This document shows, piece after piece, positions 60,790-64,000 of a stretch of DNA of 64,000 bases. A model generated the notes under the pieces. That model saw only the letters and a list, made by a program, of their open reading frames with translations. It did no database searches and was not told where the DNA came from. The DNA is taken from assembly GCA_964552195.1 (NCBI GenBank), contig CAZKFM010000012.1, positions 1 to 64,000 on the forward strand, written 5' to 3'. Source of the stretch: CAZKAP01 sp964552195 (GTDB lineage: Bacteria; Bacteroidota; Bacteroidia; Flavobacteriales; Flavobacteriaceae). Position 1 is the first letter of the stretch. Each line of letters starts with the position of its first letter. The translations under genes were made by a program, and so were the position numbers.

Positions 60790-60892
60790 TATGCTGACAT
60801 GTCTTTTTCTCTGGTCCTTGTACGAATTACTCAGTCGCAGGAACCAACCCAGCTATCTCGACATTCCTGTTTACATCGAACGAAACATATAG
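60790..60892 (+). CDS. Putative 33-residue small protein
   Basis: Starting at ATG 60790, MLTCLFLWSLYELLSRR is a hydrophobic then basic stretch, followed by a polar tail (NQPSYLDIPVYIERNI). It may be a membrane-associated peptide. A full -7 box lies upstream and a strong terminator 28 bp downstream, so it sits in its own small transcription unit between rho and rpsT. A longer frame from TTG 60596 would run over the rho terminator and is unlikely. No family is recognised. Confidence 0.4.
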
Positions 60893-60920
60893 ATTGATTA
60901 GGTTTAGATTAATTGCAGCG

Positions 60921-60947
60921 AAAAAGCCGTCCACGTGACGGCTTTTT
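60921..60947 (+). terminator. Strong Rho-independent terminator
   Basis: Perfect 11-bp stem AAAAAGCCGTC (60921-60931) / GACGGCTTTTT (60937-60947), loop CACGT, followed by CTTTTT. It lies 366 bp past rho, too far for that gene alone given the nearer one, and 28 bp past the 33-residue ORF. Confidence 0.9.
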
Positions 60948-60987
60948 CTTTTTAAACCCTTCGGATTTGTCCGTATATAAATGAAAA

Positions 60988-61015
60988 AGCCCTGTCTTAC
61001 TAAGAAAACAGGGCT
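60988..61015 (-). terminator. Rho-independent terminator of rpsT
   Basis: Perfect 8-bp stem AGCCCTGT (60988-60995) / ACAGGGCT (61008-61015), loop of 12. The T-run on the minus strand follows. It lies 24 bp past the rpsT stop. Confidence 0.85.
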
Positions 61016-61038
61016 CTGTACCTTGCGAAACGCGGAGA

Positions 61039-61293
61039 CTACTCCATACCGGCTACCTTAAGAGTAAGCTTGCTCTTCAGGTTAGCGGCCTTGTTCTTGT
61101 GAATGATATTATTCTTGGTCAGCTTGTCGATCATGCTGATTACCTTGGGCAGCTGTTCCTTTGCCGCCTCTTTGTTCTCCTCCATACGCAACTTCTTGAT
61201 GGCGTTACGGGTCGTCTTGTGCTGATATCGATTGCGAAGGCGAACGGATTCGTTTCTTCGTATCCTCTTTAAAGCTGATTTGTGATTTGCCAT
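61039..61293 (-). CDS. rpsT: 30S ribosomal protein S20
   Basis: An 84-residue, very basic helical protein beginning ANHKSALKRIRRNE after Met, the S20 signature; it binds 16S rRNA early in 30S assembly. It follows the tRNA-Glu pair on the same strand, with only 29 bp between, so cotranscription is possible. Confidence 0.97.
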   Translation of the reverse strand: MANHKSALKRIRRNESVRLRNRYQHKTTRNAIKKLRMEENKEAAKEQLPKVISMIDKLTKNNIIHKNKAANLKSKLTLKVAGME

Positions 61294-61322
61294 TTCCTAA
61301 TTGTAATTCGTTTCGCTTGTTG

Positions 61323-61394
61323 TAGCCCGTAGGGGAATCGAACCCCTGTTACCAGGATGAAAACCTGGCGTCCTAACCCCTAGACGAACGGGCC
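61323..61394 (-). tRNA. tRNA-Glu (anticodon TTC), copy 1
   Basis: The minus strand folds into a full cloverleaf of 72 nt: acceptor GGCCCGT / ACGGGCT, anticodon stem CCAGG / CCTGG around TTTTCAT (anticodon TTC), and T arm GGGG-TTCGATT-CCCC. The 3' CCA is not encoded. Identical to the copy 47 bp away. Confidence 0.97.
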
Positions 61395-61441
61395 TTAGAC
61401 GAATAAGCCGGCATTACACACCGACTTAACCTCCTGTTCTG

Positions 61442-61513
61442 TAGCCCGTAGGGGAATCGAACCCCTGTTACCAGGATGAAAACCTGGCGTCCTAACCCCT
61501 AGACGAACGGGCC
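61442..61513 (-). tRNA. tRNA-Glu (anticodon TTC), copy 2
   Basis: Same 72-nt sequence as copy 1, base for base, with the same anticodon TTC. The two are in tandem on the minus strand with a 47-bp spacer. A tandem duplication kept identical by conversion or selection is the likely cause. Confidence 0.97.
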
Positions 61514-61633
61514 AATTTTGCGTAAAACGCGGATGCAAAAATACAATAAAAATAATCACACACAAGGGATCATTCTTCAAAAAGAAATGCGCTCCGAAAG
61601 GCCTGAGGCCACGGAAGATATGCGTTTACCGCA

Positions 61634-63109
61634 CTAGTATGCCCGAGCGAAGTAAACCCTTCGGCGGGAGGGTTTTCCCGAGTAAATACAGGCCCCATCC
61701 TCTTCGGGTGTATCCAGGGGAATACAGCGGATGGTGGCCTTGGTCTCCTCCTTAATGTAATCCTCGGTCTCTGCCGTGCCATCCCAGTGAGCGAGGACAA
61801 AGCCGCCGTGCTCTTCGATTATCTCCTTGAATTCGTCGTAAGAATCCGCCTTTCGGATTTGACTCTCTCGAAACTCCAATGCCCGGCTGTACAGGTTATG
61901 CTGCATCTCTTCGAGCAGTTTCTGGATGTAAGGAACGATATCGGAGGAGGGAACGGACTCCTTAGTCAGGTTATCTCTTCGGGCCACTTCGTAAACCCCG
62001 TTCTCCAGATCCCTCTGCCCAACGGCGATGCGAACGGGAACGCCCTTAAGCTCGTATTCGTTGAATTTAAATCCGGGCTTATGGGTATCCCGATCGTCGT
62101 ACTTGAAACTTATGCCCTTAGCCTTAAGTTGCTCCTGCAAAGGCGCAACGGCTTCACTTATGGCTTGCAGTTGGTCTTCCCCACGGTAAATAGGAACTAT
62201 AACCACCTGTATGGGTGCCAGAGCCGGAGGCAATACCAGTCCCTGGTCGTCGCTGTGGGTCATGATTAACGCACCCATCAGTCGGGTGGACACTCCCCAG
62301 GAGGTGGCCCAGACAAGCTCTTGTTCCCCAGACTGTGTAGCAAAGCGCACATCGAACGCACGGGCAAAATTCTGACCCAGAAAATGCGAAGTTCCCGCCT
62401 GCAGTGCCTTACCATCCTGCATGAGTGCCTCTATGCAATAGGTCTCTTCGGCACCGGCGAAACGTTCACTCTCCGACTTCGAGCCCTGTATAACCGGAAC
62501 GGCCATATGCTCACGCGCGAACCGGGTATATATGTCCAGTATAAGCTGGGCCTCTTCTATGGCTTCCTGTCGGGTAGCATGTGCCGTATGGCCTTCCTGC
62601 CATAGGAACTCCGAAGTTCTCAAAAACAGACGTGTCCGCATTTCCCAACGAACCACATTGGCCCATTGATTGAGTTTCAAAGGCAGATCCCTGTATGATT
62701 GGATCCATCTGCGGTAGGTATCCCAGATAATGGTCTCTGAGGTTGGTCGAACGATCAGTTCCTCTTCCAGTTTGGCATCTTCGTCCACGACCAATTCGCT
62801 TCCGTCCTCACTGTTCTTCAGCCGGTAGTGAGTTACCACCGCACATTCCTTGGCGAAGCCCTCGACATGAGCGGCCTCCTTGCTGAGATAGGACTTGGGT
62901 ATAAAAATGGGGAAATACGCGTTTTGATGTCCGGTCTCCTTAAACATTCGGTCGAGCGCGGCCTGCATCTTCTCCCAAATGGCGTATCCGTAAGGCTTGA
63001 TCACCATGCATCCGCGGACTCCCGAGTTTTCAGCCAAATCGGCCTGTACCACCAATTCGTTGTACCACTTGGAATAATCCTCGCTCCGGCTCGTTAACTT
63101 TTTACGCAT
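61634..63109 (-). CDS. proS: Prolyl-tRNA synthetase (archaeal/eukaryotic-type, short form)
   Basis: Class II synthetase of 491 residues without the editing insertion of the longer bacterial type. Motif 2 is around RWEMRTRLFLRTSEFLWQEGHTAH (in pieces), motif 3 at WATSWGVSTRLMGALIMTHSDDQGL (in pieces), and the anticodon-binding domain follows (VVIVPIYRGEDQ). The C-terminal zinc-binding-like extension ends with Tyr (RVYFARAY), as usual in this type. Likely essential. It starts divergently from the W/G-rich lipoprotein gene. Confidence 0.95.
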   Translation of the reverse strand: MRKKLTSRSEDYSKWYNELVVQADLAENSGVRGCMVIKPYGYAIWEKMQAALDRMFKETGHQNAYFPIFIPKSYLSKEAAHVEGFAKECAVVTHYRLKNSEDGSELVVDEDAKLEEELIVRPTSETIIWDTYRRWIQSYRDLPLKLNQWANVVRWEMRTRLFLRTSEFLWQEGHTAHATRQEAIEEAQLILDIYTRFAREHMAVPVIQGSKSESERFAGAEETYCIEALMQDGKALQAGTSHFLGQNFARAFDVRFATQSGEQELVWATSWGVSTRLMGALIMTHSDDQGLVLPPALAPIQVVIVPIYRGEDQLQAISEAVAPLQEQLKAKGISFKYDDRDTHKPGFKFNEYELKGVPVRIAVGQRDLENGVYEVARRDNLTKESVPSSDIVPYIQKLLEEMQHNLYSRALEFRESQIRKADSYDEFKEIIEEHGGFVLAHWDGTAETEDYIKEETKATIRCIPLDTPEEDGACIYSGKPSRRRVYFARAY

Positions 63110-63206
63110 CTACCCTCGTTTTGGCATAAATGTTGATCCATTTTCTTAACAAAAACTTGGTAAAACTAGTTAAATTTAGAGTGTGCAACAATTTAATTCT
63201 AACCCG

Positions 63207-64000
63207 ATGAAAGCTCCCCATACACGCCGTGTTCCCATTATAATTGCTACTTTTTCCCTGCTCCTGCTCGGACTTCAGGGCTGTATTGTATACGAAGAAA
63301 CGGCCGGCGGATACGACGATGGTATTTACAGTGATCGCAATCCTCAGACTCAGGTAGTCAAAGAAAGTCCGCGCCCGAGCCAGCAAAGCCAGACGGATGT
63401 GCAATCCGAGCTTTACGGGGATTATTTCGGTCAAAAAGCTCAGGAATACGGGGAGATCCTGGACAGCGAAGTCTTCACTGACGTAGAAGGATACACCAGT
63501 GAAGAGGGTGGAGATCTGGAGGAGGCACCGGAACTCGCCTACCGTGGTAATCCGGGTTGGGGAGACAGTGACGATAATGTTACCATCAACGTCTATGGAA
63601 ACGGCGGCTTCAACGATTGGGGCTGGGGAGGCTGGTACGGACCCGTATGGGGAGGCTGGTACGGACCCGGATGGGGAGGCTTCTGGGACCCGTGGTGGGG
63701 CGGCTGGGGCTGGGGAGTCTACGGATTCGGCTGGAACCGCTATGGCTGGGGCGGCTATGGCTGGGGCGGCTACGGATTCGGCTGGAACCGCTATGGTTGG
63801 GGCGGCTACGGATTCGGCTGGAACGGCTATGGCTGGGGTCCTGGCTTCGCCAACGTCGGCTATTATAGCGGTTACCGTGGCGCGCGCACGGCTACGGGTG
63901 TAATCGGATCCCGATATGCCAGCGTCCGATCTAACCTAAACACGCCCAGGGGCTATAATGCGTTTACCAGTGGACGCACTACACGAAGTAATCTGAACTC
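63207..64000 (+). CDS. W/G/Y-rich repetitive lipoprotein, cut by the window end
   Basis: From ATG 63207 the frame stays open to the end of the window (at least 264 residues). A lipoprotein signal ends at LLLGLQGCIVYEE (Cys near residue 29). A polar acidic region follows (about 30-125). Residues about 130-215 are an irregular repeat built of WGG, GWYGP, YGFGWN and YGWGGYG units, almost entirely Gly, Trp, Tyr, Phe and Asn. After that a basic Arg/Ser/Thr stretch begins. It may be an outer-surface, adhesive or aggregation-prone protein. No family is certain; the C-terminus is not visible. Confidence 0.75.
   Translation, partial: MKAPHTRRVPIIIATFSLLLLGLQGCIVYEETAGGYDDGIYSDRNPQTQVVKESPRPSQQSQTDVQSELYGDYFGQKAQEYGEILDSEVFTDVEGYTSEEGGDLEEAPELAYRGNPGWGDSDDNVTINVYGNGGFNDWGWGGWYGPVWGGWYGPGWGGFWDPWWGGWGWGVYGFGWNRYGWGGYGWGGYGFGWNRYGWGGYGFGWNGYGWGPGFANVGYYSGYRGARTATGVIGSRYASVRSNLNTPRGYNAFTSGRTTRSNLN

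Noticed and set aside
61323..61513. tRNA pair as an attachment site of an integrated element
   Set aside because: No integrase or foreign-looking block adjoins the tRNAs; both sides hold housekeeping genes.
63499..63903. Ala/Gly-repeat frames overlapping the W/G-rich gene
   Set aside because: They are other-frame readings of the repeated GGCTGG-type codons in a lipoprotein gene with a good signal peptide.

Overview
The window looks like a chromosomal segment from a marine-type member of the Flavobacteriaceae (Bacteroidota). The evidence is: a type IX secretion (T9SS) C-terminal domain; many lipoproteins; families typical of the phylum (DUF6090, DUF3667, DUF4293, DUF1599, DUF4920, BT_3928-type DoxX, PIG-L-fused NagB, Rho with a long disordered insert); very few recognisable Shine-Dalgarno sequences; and promoter-like boxes fitting the phylum's TTTG / TAnnTTTG consensus. 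The genus cannot be told from this alone. Most genes look moderately GC-rich; the first gene (a Fic protein) is clearly AT-richer.

Layout. 0.2-4.4 kb: accessory region with a Fic-wHTH protein behind a repeat array, a frameshifted DUF6090 gene and secreted proteins. 4.6-13.5 kb: an amino-sugar locus with a serine hydrolase, a DeoR/GlpR regulator and, divergently, NagB-PIG-L fusion, GH9 lipoprotein, FucP-type MFS transporter, ROK kinase and a DoxX protein. Together these suggest uptake, cleavage, phosphorylation and deamination of glucosamine oligosaccharides. 13.5-19.4 kb: a complete hutH-hutU-hutI-hutG operon for histidine breakdown. 19.5-26.9 kb: YceI, a membrane protein, a decayed YciI-like pseudogene, two proteins sharing a carbohydrate-binding-like domain (one with a T9SS tail), a second DUF6090 gene, a GyrI-like gene with two compensating frameshifts, and a MOSC protein. 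26.9-31.3 kb: a tricorn-type protease and msrA.

31.4-36.0 kb: a beta-glucan locus with a Nudix-type regulator divergent from a GH3 beta-glucosidase, and a GH16 laminarinase-like lipoprotein. 36-45.6 kb: DUF1508, a cyclophilin-type isomerase, a large zinc metalloprotease, YdeI-like, a degenerate DHFR-like protein, GH130, GyrI-like, DUF4920 and SDR. 45.8-64 kb is mostly housekeeping: clpS-prmA-tpiA, folP, diadenylate cyclase with two DUF3667 genes, truA, an ABC exporter, rho, rpsT, two identical tRNA-Glu genes and proS. It ends in a truncated W/G/Y-rich lipoprotein.

Two themes stand out. First, five genes carry six single-base frame breaks, each in or beside a homopolymer run. Undoing each one restores a family-typical protein, so these are either uncorrected sequencing errors or slippage sites. 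Second, several small regulatory structures are readable directly: five helically phased ATCGTATCAT repeats before the Fic gene, a 13-bp palindrome between the Nudix regulator and GH3, back-to-back promoters forming a palindrome between truA and a phosphodiesterase, and a compact promoter-sORF-terminator unit between rho and rpsT. I did not find a convincing wholly new system. The best candidates for follow-up are the Fic-wHTH repeat array, the GlcN-oligosaccharide locus and the sORF unit.
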